Assembly: GCA_000277545.1 (NCBI GenBank)
Contig: AKXM01000031.1
Coordinates: forward strand, 210,662 to 274,661
Direction: 5' to 3'
From: Enterobacter sp. Ag1
Lineage (GTDB): Bacteria > Pseudomonadota > Gammaproteobacteria > Enterobacterales > Enterobacteriaceae
Length of the DNA stretch: 64,000 nucleotides
In this document: in pieces, positions 36,833-45,775 of the stretch
Layout of the letters: every line of letters starts with the position of its first letter
Position numbering within the stretch: the first letter of the stretch is position 1
Made by a program: the position numbers and the translations under genes
The notes under the pieces: model-generated
The model's input: the letters and a program-made list of their open reading frames with translations, nothing else
What the model was told of the DNA's origin: nothing
Database searches by the model: none

Positions 36833-37875
36833 TGAACGCCGCCCATAAGAAAAAATTGATCACGCTGACCGTACTTGGTGCCGCGGTGTTGGCGGCCGCA
36901 GGCTATGGTACATGGTGGTGGCACAGCGGGCGTTTTATTCAGTCGACTGACGACGCCTACATCGGCGGGGATATCAGCGCCATTTCAACCAAAGTCTCCG
37001 GCTACATTCAGCAAATTGCGGTGCAGGACAACACGGCGGTGAAAAAAGGCGACCTGCTGATCCGCATTGACGATCGTGATTACCAGGCCGCGCTGGCGAA
37101 AGCCCTTGGGGAAGTTGCCGCCCAGCAGGCTGCGCTGGCGGATATCGCCGCCACGCGCCAGCTACAGCAGGCGACGATTGAAGGTTCCACCGCTTCTTTA
37201 GCGGCAGCGGCGGCGGCAACGGACAAAACAGCCAACGACAACCGCCGCTATAACGCCCTGGAAGCCTCGAGCGCCATTTCAGCCCAAATACGCGACAACG
37301 CCTCGGCGGATTATCGCCGGGCGCGAGCGGAACAAAGCAAAGCCCTGGCCGACAAAGCCGTCGCCCAGCGCCAGCTCGCGGTGCTTGATGCCCGTGAAAA
37401 ACAAACCCAGGCCGCGCTGGAACAGGCGCAGGCTAACCTGGCGATGGCGAAGCTGAATCTCAGCTATACCGAAATTCGCGCCCCGTTCGACGGCGTGATC
37501 GGTAACCGCCGCGCGTGGACCGGCTCCTTCGTGACCAGCGGCATGCATTTACTGTCGCTGGTGCCTTCCCAGGGGCTTTGGGTCGATGCCAACTTCAAGG
37601 AAAACCAGCTGGCGCACATGCGAGCCGGTTTACCGGTGACCGTGGTGGCCGACGTGCTGCCGAACCACACCTTTAAGGGCCACGTTGCCAGCGTCTCTCC
37701 GGCGACCGGCTCCCGGTTCAGCATTCTTCCGGCGGAAAACGCCACGGGGAACTTCACCAAAATCGTTCAGCGGGTTCCGGTGCGGATAGCGCTGGAAGGT
37801 GACGGCGCAAAACTGGATGTGCTTCGTCCGGGGCTGTCGGTCATCGTTACCGTCGATCAAAAGAGCACGCGATGA
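36832..37875 (+). CDS. HlyD/EmrA-family membrane fusion protein
   Basis: The 347-residue product has one N-terminal TM (LITLTVLGAAVLAAAGYGTW), a lipoyl half-domain (STDDAYIGGDISAISTKVSGYI, DNTAVKKGDLLIRIDDRDY), a long Ala/Gln-rich coiled coil (about 90-215) and the returning lipoyl half (IRAPFDGVIGNR). This is the periplasmic adaptor of EmrAB-TolC-type export. It sits between the regulator and the EmrB-like pump with overlaps at both ends (TAATG, ATGA), a tightly coupled operon. Confidence 0.93.
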   Translation: MNAAHKKKLITLTVLGAAVLAAAGYGTWWWHSGRFIQSTDDAYIGGDISAISTKVSGYIQQIAVQDNTAVKKGDLLIRIDDRDYQAALAKALGEVAAQQAALADIAATRQLQQATIEGSTASLAAAAAATDKTANDNRRYNALEASSAISAQIRDNASADYRRARAEQSKALADKAVAQRQLAVLDAREKQTQAALEQAQANLAMAKLNLSYTEIRAPFDGVIGNRRAWTGSFVTSGMHLLSLVPSQGLWVDANFKENQLAHMRAGLPVTVVADVLPNHTFKGHVASVSPATGSRFSILPAENATGNFTKIVQRVPVRIALEGDGAKLDVLRPGLSVIVTVDQKSTR

Positions 37876-39434
37876 GCACCGCCCAGGCCGCACCGATGCC
37901 GCAGGGCATCTCTATGCCAATGGCAAAAAAGATCTTCGCTTTTGCCAGCATGTGCGTCGGGATGTTTATTGCGCTGATTGATATCCAAATCGTCTCCGCG
38001 TCGCTGCGGGATATCGGCGGCGGCCTTTCGGCTGGGGATGATGAAACTGTCTGGGTGCAAACCAGCTACCTGATCGCCGAGATCATTATTATTCCGCTGT
38101 CCGGGTGGCTGGCGCGGGTGATGTCCACCCGCTGGCTGTTTGCCGCCTCGGCGGCAGGCTTCACCCTGATGAGCCTGCTCTGCGGCTGGGCGTGGAATAT
38201 TCAAAGCATGATTGCCTTCCGTGCCCTGCAAGGGCTGGCGGGCGGCTCGATGATCCCGCTGGTGTTTACCACCGCCTTCGCTTTCTTTCAGGGCAAACAG
38301 CGTGTTATTGCCGCCGCGACCATCGGCGGCCTTGCTTCGCTGGCTCCGACGCTTGGCCCCACCGTCGGCGGCTGGATCACCGAGAACTTTAACTGGCACT
38401 GGCTGTTCTTTATTAACGTCATCCCGGGGATTTATATCGCCGTCGCCGTGCCGCTGCTGGTGAAGGTGGATAGTCCTGATTTCTCGCTGCTGCGCGGCGC
38501 GGACTATTTCAGTATTTTGCTGCTGGCGGCCTCGCTCGGCTGCCTGGAATATACGCTGGAAGAAGGCCCGCGCTGGGGTTGGTTTGATGACAACACCATC
38601 GCCACAACCGGCTGGATAGCGCTGCTGTGCGGCATCGCCTTTATTATTCGAACGCTGCGCCACGCCCAGCCGGTGATGGACCTGCGGGCGCTCAAGGACA
38701 GAACCTTTAGCCTCGGCTGCTATTTCTCGTTTATGGCCGGGGTGGGCATTTTCGCCACGATCTATTTAACGCCGCTGTATCTCGGCAGCGTACGTGGCTT
38801 TAGCGCGCTGGAAATCGGCCTGGCGGTGTTTTCCACAGGCCTGTTCCAGGTGATGTCGATTCCCTTTTATGCCTGGCTGGCAAACCGCGTGGGTCTCCGC
38901 TGGCTGCTGATGGCCGGGCTGATCGGCTTTGCCATTTCGATGTACAGCTTCGTGCCGATCACCCACGACTGGGGCGCGGACCAACTGCTGCTGCCGCAGG
39001 CGTTTCGCGGCCTTGCGCAGCAGTTCGCCGTCGCGCCTACGGTGACGTTAACGCTGGGCAGCCTGCCGCCCGCGCGGCTTAAGCTTGCCTCCGGGCTGTT
39101 CAACTTGATGCGTAACCTCGGCGGCGCTATCGGCATTGCGCTGTGCGGCACGGTGTTGAATGACAGAACCAACCTGCACTACAGCCGCCTGGCCGATCAT
39201 CTCAATACCGCTAACCTCGCGATGACGGATTTTGTCCAGCGCAGCGCCGCCAGCCTGGCCGCGCAGGGATTGTCCCCGGATGCCGCCACCAGCGGGGCGC
39301 TAAAAAACTTGTCCTCCCTGGCACTGCGCGAGGCACGCACTCAGGCATTTTCGGATGCTTTTTACCTGATCATGATAGGTTTTTTGATTGCTGCGATGCT
39401 GGTTCCGTTAATGAAAAAGCCGCAGCCACACTGA
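37872..39434 (+). CDS. EmrB/QacA-family MFS efflux pump (DHA2)
   Basis: The 520-residue product has about 14 membrane segments. The DHA2 pattern is clear: ALIDIQIVSASLRDIGGGL in TM1, PLSGWLARVMSTRWLF in the TM2-3 region, RALQGLAGGSMIPLVF in TM4 and GPTVGGWITENFNWHWLFFINV in TM5-6. It pairs with the upstream EmrA-like adaptor, and probably with TolC, to expel hydrophobic compounds. A FabF-like gene follows 15 nt later. Confidence 0.93.
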   Translation: MSTAQAAPMPQGISMPMAKKIFAFASMCVGMFIALIDIQIVSASLRDIGGGLSAGDDETVWVQTSYLIAEIIIIPLSGWLARVMSTRWLFAASAAGFTLMSLLCGWAWNIQSMIAFRALQGLAGGSMIPLVFTTAFAFFQGKQRVIAAATIGGLASLAPTLGPTVGGWITENFNWHWLFFINVIPGIYIAVAVPLLVKVDSPDFSLLRGADYFSILLLAASLGCLEYTLEEGPRWGWFDDNTIATTGWIALLCGIAFIIRTLRHAQPVMDLRALKDRTFSLGCYFSFMAGVGIFATIYLTPLYLGSVRGFSALEIGLAVFSTGLFQVMSIPFYAWLANRVGLRWLLMAGLIGFAISMYSFVPITHDWGADQLLLPQAFRGLAQQFAVAPTVTLTLGSLPPARLKLASGLFNLMRNLGGAIGIALCGTVLNDRTNLHYSRLADHLNTANLAMTDFVQRSAASLAAQGLSPDAATSGALKNLSSLALREARTQAFSDAFYLIMIGFLIAAMLVPLMKKPQPH

Positions 39435-39449
39435 TATTTCAGGAGAATA

Positions 39450-40736
39450 ATGATGGGCGTTTCAGCGAAAAGGATTGTGGTCACAGGTATGGGTATCGTC
39501 AGCCCGCTGGGCTGTGGCGTGCAGCATGTCTGGCCGTCGCTGCTGGCGGGAAAATCCGGCATCTCGGCGCTGGATGAGAACGTCGTGGCAGATATCCCCT
39601 GCAAAGTGGCCGGTCAGGTGCCGTCCGTAGAACAGGATCCTGAGCACGGCTTTGATCCGCTGGCGACGATCTCCGCCAAAGAACGTAAAAAGATGGATCG
39701 GTTCATCGAGTTTGCACTGGTTGCCGCCCATGAAGCGCTCGCCCAGGCGGGCTGGTCTCCAGCTTCGCAGGAAGAGAAAGATCGTACCGCAACGGTGATT
39801 GCCACCGGGATCGGCGGCTTCAGCGAAATAGCCAATGCAGTGCGCACCACGGACGAGCGCGGGCCACGTCGCCTGTCGCCGTTTACCATCCCCTCTTTCC
39901 TCGCCAACCTTGCCGCCGGGCATGTGTCCATTGCGCACGGCTTTCGTGGGCCGATTGGTGCCCCGGTGACCGCCTGTGCCGCCGGAGCCCAGGCCATTGG
40001 CGATGCCGCCCGCTTGATCCGCAGCGGCGAGGCTGATATTGCCCTTTGCGGCGGCGCAGAAGCGGCCATTCACCGCGTCAGCCTGGCCGGATTTGCTGCC
40101 GCACGCGCGCTGTCTACCGCCTCCAACGACAATCCCGAAGCCGCCTCACGCCCGTTCGACCGTGACCGGGACGGTTTTGTGATGGGCGAAGGCGCCGGGC
40201 TTATCGTGATTGAATCCCTGGAACACGCCATGGCTCGTGGCGCAACGCCGCTGGCTGAGCTGGTCGGGTACGGCACTAGCGCGGATGCCTGGCATTTGAC
40301 CGCCGGGCCGGAAGACGGCAACGGCGCAAGGCGAGCAATGGAGGCGGCCCTTCGCCAGGCCGGCATTGCAGCCGCGGATGTTGACCATATCAACGCGCAC
40401 GCAACCTCGACGCAGGTCGGCGACAAAGGCGAGCTGGCGGCGATTAAAGCGCTTTTCGGCACGCTTCCGGTGGCTGTGACGTCAACGAAATCCGCCACCG
40501 GCCACCTGCTGGGCGCCGCGGGCGGCATCGAGGCTATATTTACTATTCAGGCATTGCGTGACCAGGTTGTGCCGCCGACGCTGAATCTGCATCACCCCGA
40601 TGAAGAGGCGGCCGGGCTGGATCTGGTGGCGCTTACCGCCCGGCCGCAGACGCTGCGCTATGCGCTGTCGAACGGGTTTGGTTTTGGCGGCGTGAATGCA
40701 AGCCTGCTGTTGAAACGGTGGGAATCCGGGGAATAA
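39450..40736 (+). CDS. Beta-ketoacyl-ACP synthase II family protein (FabF-like) in an efflux operon
   Basis: The 428-residue KAS-type thiolase-fold enzyme has the full elongating triad: Cys176 in VTACAAGAQA, His317 in NAHATSTQVGD and His352 in KSATGHLLGAAGG. It would condense malonyl-ACP with acyl-ACP. The housekeeping fabF normally sits beside acpP in the fab cluster; this copy is isolated from any fatty-acid gene and lies in an HxlR-EmrA-EmrB operon, so it is a paralogue. It could supply or protect fatty-acid synthesis against the toxin the pump exports, or make an acyl product. The start could be either Met of MMGV. Confidence 0.88.
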   Translation: MMGVSAKRIVVTGMGIVSPLGCGVQHVWPSLLAGKSGISALDENVVADIPCKVAGQVPSVEQDPEHGFDPLATISAKERKKMDRFIEFALVAAHEALAQAGWSPASQEEKDRTATVIATGIGGFSEIANAVRTTDERGPRRLSPFTIPSFLANLAAGHVSIAHGFRGPIGAPVTACAAGAQAIGDAARLIRSGEADIALCGGAEAAIHRVSLAGFAAARALSTASNDNPEAASRPFDRDRDGFVMGEGAGLIVIESLEHAMARGATPLAELVGYGTSADAWHLTAGPEDGNGARRAMEAALRQAGIAAADVDHINAHATSTQVGDKGELAAIKALFGTLPVAVTSTKSATGHLLGAAGGIEAIFTIQALRDQVVPPTLNLHHPDEEAAGLDLVALTARPQTLRYALSNGFGFGGVNASLLLKRWESGE

Positions 40737-40740
40737 CCAG

Positions 40741-40905
40741 ACCCTCACCCCGGCCCTCTCCCTGGAAGGAAGAGGGGGAAAACCGACGGAAAATCTCTGC
40801 TCGATCCAGTCCCCCTCATCCCTCCTGTACGCTCCGGGGAAAGGGGAGAAACCAAACTCGATCCAATCCCCTCTCCCCTTTGGGGAGAGGGTTAGGGTGA
40901 GGGGC
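40741..40905. repeat. GC-rich inverted-repeat element, copy B
   Basis: It starts ACCCTCACCCCGGCCCTCTC and ends GGGGAGAGGGTTAGGGTGAG plus GGGC. These ends match copy A at 16844-17005 when one copy is reversed. It fills the gap between the convergent FabF-like and LysR-type genes and could act as a terminator-like structure for both. Confidence 0.75.
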
Positions 40906-40910
40906 AATCA

Positions 40911-41804
40911 TCAGCCACCTGCCTCAAACACCTGCTGCAACCACGCCCTAACCTGCCGCACATCTTCTCTCCGGGCCTTTTCGTGGCTGGTCACAAAATA
41001 ATAGTTCGCCCCAGGCAGCGCGCCCGGCAGCGCAATATGCAGCAAGCCCTGCTGCAGCGCCCGGCGAATCAGCAGCTCGCTTGCCAGCAAAATCCCCTGC
41101 CCGGCTATCGCCGCCTGAATCGCATGGGTTTCGTCGTCAAAATGAATGCCGCTCTGCACATCCAAATCTTCAGGCCCAAAGACGGATTTCCAGTGCTGCC
41201 AGCTGGGTTCCGGGCTGGGCACATGCCGGTTATCAATATGAAACAGCGTCATCCCCGCGAGATCCTTCACGCTCCTGAGCTTTAGCTGCGGGCTTGCCAC
41301 CAGCACAAAGCTGTCGCTATGCAGCAGCGTGCTGTCGAGAGATTCATCGGCCTGCATGCTGTAACGCACCGCACAGTCCGCCATTTTTCCGTGGAGATCG
41401 GCCAGCGCTACGCCGCTGTGAAAGCGCAGCTCCAGCGAGGGATGCTGCTGATGTAAAGACGGTAAACGCGGCACCAGCCAGTTAGTCAGGAAGTTCGAAG
41501 TAGTGCTGAGCGTGAGCGTGCCGGGCTGAGATATTGTAGCTATGGACTCAACGGCCTCGCGCAGCATGGTGAACATGTTTCCGGAGGCGCGAAACAGAAT
41601 CTCCCCCGCCGCAGTCAGCGCCACGCCCCGAGCAGAGCGAGTGAATAATCGCTGCTCCAGCGAATCTTCCAGCAGGCGAATTTGGTGGCTGATGGCGGTG
41701 GGCGTCACGCCAATTTCTTCCGCTGCCGCTTTAAAGCTGGCGTGGCGTGCCACGGCATCAAAGGCCCGAATGGCCGTGAGTGGCGGGAGTCGACGATTTT
41801 TCAT
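40911..41804 (-). CDS. LysR-family regulator (GcvA-like)
   Basis: The 297-residue product has the N-terminus MKNRRLPPLTAIRAFDAVAR and an HTH with VTPTAISHQIRLLED, the GcvA-group pattern. The effector domain contains TTSNFLTNWLVPRLP. The start is placed at ATG 41804 by family alignment; the frame extends to 41861. It is divergent from a DHA2 MFS gene 130 bp away and probably regulates it. Confidence 0.9.
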   Translation of the reverse strand: MKNRRLPPLTAIRAFDAVARHASFKAAAEEIGVTPTAISHQIRLLEDSLEQRLFTRSARGVALTAAGEILFRASGNMFTMLREAVESIATISQPGTLTLSTTSNFLTNWLVPRLPSLHQQHPSLELRFHSGVALADLHGKMADCAVRYSMQADESLDSTLLHSDSFVLVASPQLKLRSVKDLAGMTLFHIDNRHVPSPEPSWQHWKSVFGPEDLDVQSGIHFDDETHAIQAAIAGQGILLASELLIRRALQQGLLHIALPGALPGANYYFVTSHEKARREDVRQVRAWLQQVFEAGG

Positions 41805-41934
41805 GAGTGAATTTAACTCATCCTTGGCTGAATTATATGATTTTGATTGCACCATAAACAAAGGCTTAGCCTGTTATTCACGCTCATCAAATGATGAAAA
41901 TGATTCATCACAGAGAAAATAGCAGGAAACGCCG

Positions 41935-43278
41935 ATGACACAAACTTATGCGAAACCCGCCGCCGGGTCCTGGCGCGCTTTATCCGCGCCCGGCATTGCA
42001 CAGGCGCTGATTGCGCTGGACTATGCAATTGTCTACGTCGCGCTCCCCACGCTGGCGCAGAGCCTGAATCTTTCTCTCAGCGAGATGCAGTGGGTGGTTT
42101 CCCTGTATGGCCTGACGTTTGCCGCCCTCTTGCTGGCGGGCGGCAGCCTCTGCGACCGGCTGGGGGCACGCCGGATGTTCAGCTTCGGCATGGCGCTGTT
42201 TTTACTCTCGTCAGCGGTTGGTGGGCTGGCGCAGGGCGGCACGCTGCTGCTCATTGCCCGCTGCGGACAGGGGATGGCGGCAGCGTTGTTGCAGCCTGCG
42301 GTACTGGCGCTGATGGCGCAGCGGTTTCACGGCGAGGCGCACCGACGGGCGCTGGCGATATGGAGCGCCATCGGCGCGCTGGGTCTGGTTGCGGGCGTGA
42401 TACTGGGCGGGATCCTGGCCGCGCTGGACTGGCGAACCATTTTCTTTATTAACATTCCGCCGGGGCTGCTTGCGCTGTGGCTGGTTCGCCGGGATTATCT
42501 CCCGCTCAGCACGCAGGGCGAAAAACAGCAGACGGGCATCGGGTCGCTGGTCGGGTGCTTCGCCGCCGGGGCACTGGTCTGGGCGCTGATGCGCTATGGC
42601 GAAACCGGGCAGCCTGACTATATTGCCAACCGCTTCGCCGTTGCCATGGGGATCCTGTTTATTCTGCACGAGCGCTACGCCCCTCAGCCTTTACTGGCCC
42701 GCTCGCTTCGCGCTCTGCTGGGCCTGCAAACGGGCTGGCTCAGCAGCGCCTGTTATATGGCAAGCGTGGGGAGCCAGTTTTATGCCATGACGCTATTCTG
42801 GCAGCAGACGCTGCAGCAGGATGCCGTTACCACCGGGCTGATGTTCACGCCGCTCGCGCTATTAATCGTCGCGGGCAATACTCTTTTTACCCGCCTGACG
42901 GCCCGTTACGCCAGCGCCACGGTTTTGGCCGTCGGGTTTGCCTGTTCGGCACTGGGGCTGGGGCTGCTGTCCGTCGGGGTGGCGTCCCCGCTGTCTGCAG
43001 TATTTATCAGTGGTATCGCCTTAAGCGGGCTTGGCCACGGGCTCATCTTCCCGGCGATGTTCGCTGTGGGGCTGTCATCCACCCCGCTTGATCAACAGGG
43101 ACGCGCCAGCGCCCTGATGGCCACCAGCCAGTATATGGCCGGGGCAATGATGCTGGCGGTGCTTTCCGTCGTGCTCGGGCAGGCTCCCGATATAACACAG
43201 TGGGCAACGGCTTTCCGGCTGCTGGGCGCTGCCGCTGTGGCAGGCATGCTGCTTGCGGCATGCCAGAAAGCGAGTTAA
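41935..43278 (+). CDS. DHA2-type MFS transporter
   Basis: The 447-residue product has about 14 hydrophobic segments. LDYAIVYVALPTLAQSL in TM1, GGSLCDRLGARRMF in the TM2-3 loop, ARCGQGMAAALLQPAVLAL in TM4 and INIPPGLLAL in TM6 match QacA/SmvA-type drug exporters. There is no EmrA partner beside it, so it probably works alone across the inner membrane. It is under likely control of the divergent LysR-type gene. Confidence 0.87.
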   Translation: MTQTYAKPAAGSWRALSAPGIAQALIALDYAIVYVALPTLAQSLNLSLSEMQWVVSLYGLTFAALLLAGGSLCDRLGARRMFSFGMALFLLSSAVGGLAQGGTLLLIARCGQGMAAALLQPAVLALMAQRFHGEAHRRALAIWSAIGALGLVAGVILGGILAALDWRTIFFINIPPGLLALWLVRRDYLPLSTQGEKQQTGIGSLVGCFAAGALVWALMRYGETGQPDYIANRFAVAMGILFILHERYAPQPLLARSLRALLGLQTGWLSSACYMASVGSQFYAMTLFWQQTLQQDAVTTGLMFTPLALLIVAGNTLFTRLTARYASATVLAVGFACSALGLGLLSVGVASPLSAVFISGIALSGLGHGLIFPAMFAVGLSSTPLDQQGRASALMATSQYMAGAMMLAVLSVVLGQAPDITQWATAFRLLGAAAVAGMLLAACQKAS

Positions 43279-43398
43279 ACAAGGGCAATCTGCGTGGGGA
43301 AAGGTGAGAGAGATTCGGGCCGGATGAATGCTACATTTATACTAACTGTTTAATTCTTCTCCCTTATCATCGAATTTTCCCGCGTTAAGGATCCCAAT

Positions 43399-44667
43399 AT
43401 GACCCAGCAAGCTGACCAGGCTGACGCTAAACACTACCTTGTGCGCCTGATTGCGGTCGTACTTACCGGCATTCTTGCCGGCATCGCGGGGATGCTTCTC
43501 GCGCTGATTTTACACGCTATTCAGCACCTGGCTTTTGGCTACAGCATTGACCAACTGGTTGGGAGCGAGACGTTCCTTGAGGGCGTGACGGACGCCACGC
43601 ATTTACGCCGGGTCGCGGCGATTCTTGGCGGCGGGGCCGTCGCCGGATTTGGCTGGTGGCTGCTCGCGCGTTACGGCAAGAAAAGAGTGTCTATCGCTGC
43701 CGCCGTGGCAAATCCTGCCGTGCCGATGCCTACGGGCACCACCACTGTTCATGCTTTGCTGCAAATCATTACCGTTGCGCTGGGTTCCCCGCTCGGGCGT
43801 GAAGTGGCCCCTCGGGAAATGGGCGCGCTGGCGGCCGGGCTCCTCGCCCGGAAGTTCAGCCTGCAGCCGGATGAAACCCGGACGCTGATTGCCTGCGGCG
43901 CGGGCGCGGGCCTGGCTGCGGTGTATAACGTGCCCCTTGCCGGAGCGCTGTTCACGCTGGAAGTGCTGCTGATCTCGTTCAGCTGGGAGAAAGCGCTGGC
44001 GGCGGTTATCACTTCGGCAGTAGCGGCCTGGGTCGCCACGCTGGGGCTGGGGGATGAGTCGCAGTATCACTTCGCTTCTTTTGCGCTTCCCCACGCGTTT
44101 ATCGCCTGGGCCATTGTTGCCAGCCCGCTGCTCGGTTATGCAGCCTGGCTGTTCCGCAAGGCGACAACAAGCGTGAGAACGCAGGTAAAAACTAACTGGC
44201 AGATGCCGGTATTTTGCCTGCTGGCCTTTGCGCTGCTGGCCGTGCTTAGCCTGTGGTTCCCGCAGCTGCCGGGCAACGGCAAAGGTCCGATGCAGCTTGC
44301 CATCAGCAACGGCCTGAGCTTTAACTTCGCGGCGATTTTGCTGGCGCTGAAAATGCTGGTGATCCTCGCCGTCCTGCGAGGCGGCGCTGAGGGTGGGCTG
44401 CTGACGCCGGGCTTAACGGTGGGCGCTTTGCTAAGCCTGCTGCTGGCGGTGGTCTGGCAGTTTGTCTTCCCTGGCGGGGACGTGGGCAGCTTTGCGCTGG
44501 TCGGTGGCGCGGCGTTTTTAGCCGCTTCGATGCAGATGCCAATCACCGCCGTGGCGCTGGTGATGGAGTTTACCCATATGGATCACGGCTATTTTGCCCC
44601 CGCGCTGCTCTGCGCCGCCGGGGCTTATACAACCTGCCGAATTCTGGATAAGAAATACCGGTACTAA
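43399..44667 (+). CDS. CLC-family anion channel/antiporter with variant filter motifs
   Basis: The 422-residue polytopic protein has its gating Glu at 135 in GREVAPRE, corresponding to GREGP in E. coli ClcA. The ClcA GSGIP anion filter is replaced by ANPAVPMPTG near residues 104-113, and the later GGxxTPGLTVGA and MQMPITAVALVMEFT blocks confirm the family. The variants recall fluoride-type or other divergent CLCs, so chloride specificity should not be assumed. It has its own 120-bp leader, in which I found no fluoride riboswitch. It is convergent with an AraC-type gene. Confidence 0.87.
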   Translation: MTQQADQADAKHYLVRLIAVVLTGILAGIAGMLLALILHAIQHLAFGYSIDQLVGSETFLEGVTDATHLRRVAAILGGGAVAGFGWWLLARYGKKRVSIAAAVANPAVPMPTGTTTVHALLQIITVALGSPLGREVAPREMGALAAGLLARKFSLQPDETRTLIACGAGAGLAAVYNVPLAGALFTLEVLLISFSWEKALAAVITSAVAAWVATLGLGDESQYHFASFALPHAFIAWAIVASPLLGYAAWLFRKATTSVRTQVKTNWQMPVFCLLAFALLAVLSLWFPQLPGNGKGPMQLAISNGLSFNFAAILLALKMLVILAVLRGGAEGGLLTPGLTVGALLSLLLAVVWQFVFPGGDVGSFALVGGAAFLAASMQMPITAVALVMEFTHMDHGYFAPALLCAAGAYTTCRILDKKYRY

Positions 44668-44672
44668 CCTCT

Positions 44673-45614
44673 TCAGTGGGAAGAGATAAATGCCGACTCT
44701 GCAAGCGGGGCCGGCATGGAAAAATGCTGCCGCATGCGCGCCACCTCGCTAAGCGGCGTGAGCCCAAAAAGACGCTTAAATTCGCGGCTGAACTGCGACA
44801 CACTTTCGTAGCCCACGCGGGCGCTGGCCGCCGAAGCGGTCAGATCGTTTCGCAGCATCAACAATCTCGCCTGATGCAGTCTTGTGGATTTGAGATATTG
44901 CATGGGGGAAGTGTTGGTCACCGCTTTGAAATGGCTGTGGAAAGTGGGCACGCTCATGCCCGCTTCTTTTGCCAGAGCATCAACGTCCAGATGCGCATTA
45001 AATTCAGCATGAAGCTTGCGCAGCGCCTTCGCCACTTTGCCAAACTGCCCCTGCATCGTCAGCGCGCTGCGTAACGTCTGCCCCTGCGCGCCCGTCAGTA
45101 CCCGATAATAAATCTCCCGCATCATAGCCGGCCCCAAGAGATCGGCATCCAGCGGCGTCGACATCACCTGGAGGAAACGCAGTACGGAGGCGCTCATCGC
45201 TTCGTCCATCGGGCTGGACATCATGCTGCGTGGCTCGCAGGCCAGCTCAATGCCTCGGCCATCGAGCGCGAGCATCACCTCCGCAGCCAGCGTAAAGTCT
45301 AACCTCATGTAGATAGCCAGCATGGGTTCTTCGGCGCTGGCCTCCGTTTCCATGGTGAACGGCACGGGCACGGAAACCATCAGGTAGTGCTGGGCATCAT
45401 ATAAATAGACATCCTCACCTAAAAAACCCCGTTTACGCCCCTGCACCACAATCACAATGCCGGGCTCATAAAGAACCGGGGTTCGCATCAGCGGGCGATT
45501 AGAGCGTAAGAAACGGACTTCGTTCAGCGCGGTGAGATTGTAGCCTTCATGCGGGGTTAACCGATCCAGAAGCTCAACCATTTGTTTACTGGCCAGAAGG
45601 CTGGCGTTTGTCAT
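44673..45614 (-). CDS. AraC-family regulator (YqhC-like)
   Basis: The 313-residue product has an AraC_N domain (RTPVLYEPGIVIVVQGRKRGFLGE, YLMVSVPVPFTMET) and two C-terminal HTHs (LAKEAGMSVPTFHSHFKAVTNTSPMQYLKSTRLHQARLLM, ASARVGYESVSQFSREFKRLFG). The layout is that of YqhC, which in E. coli senses aldehydes and activates reductase genes. Here it is divergent from an SDR reductase gene 161 bp away, an equivalent arrangement. Confidence 0.9.
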   Translation of the reverse strand: MTNASLLASKQMVELLDRLTPHEGYNLTALNEVRFLRSNRPLMRTPVLYEPGIVIVVQGRKRGFLGEDVYLYDAQHYLMVSVPVPFTMETEASAEEPMLAIYMRLDFTLAAEVMLALDGRGIELACEPRSMMSSPMDEAMSASVLRFLQVMSTPLDADLLGPAMMREIYYRVLTGAQGQTLRSALTMQGQFGKVAKALRKLHAEFNAHLDVDALAKEAGMSVPTFHSHFKAVTNTSPMQYLKSTRLHQARLLMLRNDLTASAASARVGYESVSQFSREFKRLFGLTPLSEVARMRQHFSMPAPLAESAFISSH

Positions 45615-45775
45615 AGCGGTTCATCTGGCCAAGGGAAATGTTGGCAGAGTCTGGCAGTGAAACCTCACCTCGTCCAGACACCTCATAGGAATAGGCAAAC
45701 ATCAGAGAGGATCCAGGCTACTCACTCAGTCCTTCCAGCCCTACGATTTACCTCCCATTAACGGAGGACATAATA

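Noticed and set aside
43279..43398. Possible fluoride riboswitch before the CLC gene
   Set aside because: The leader lacks the conserved GGNGAUGG and pseudoknot elements as far as I can see, so it is not called.
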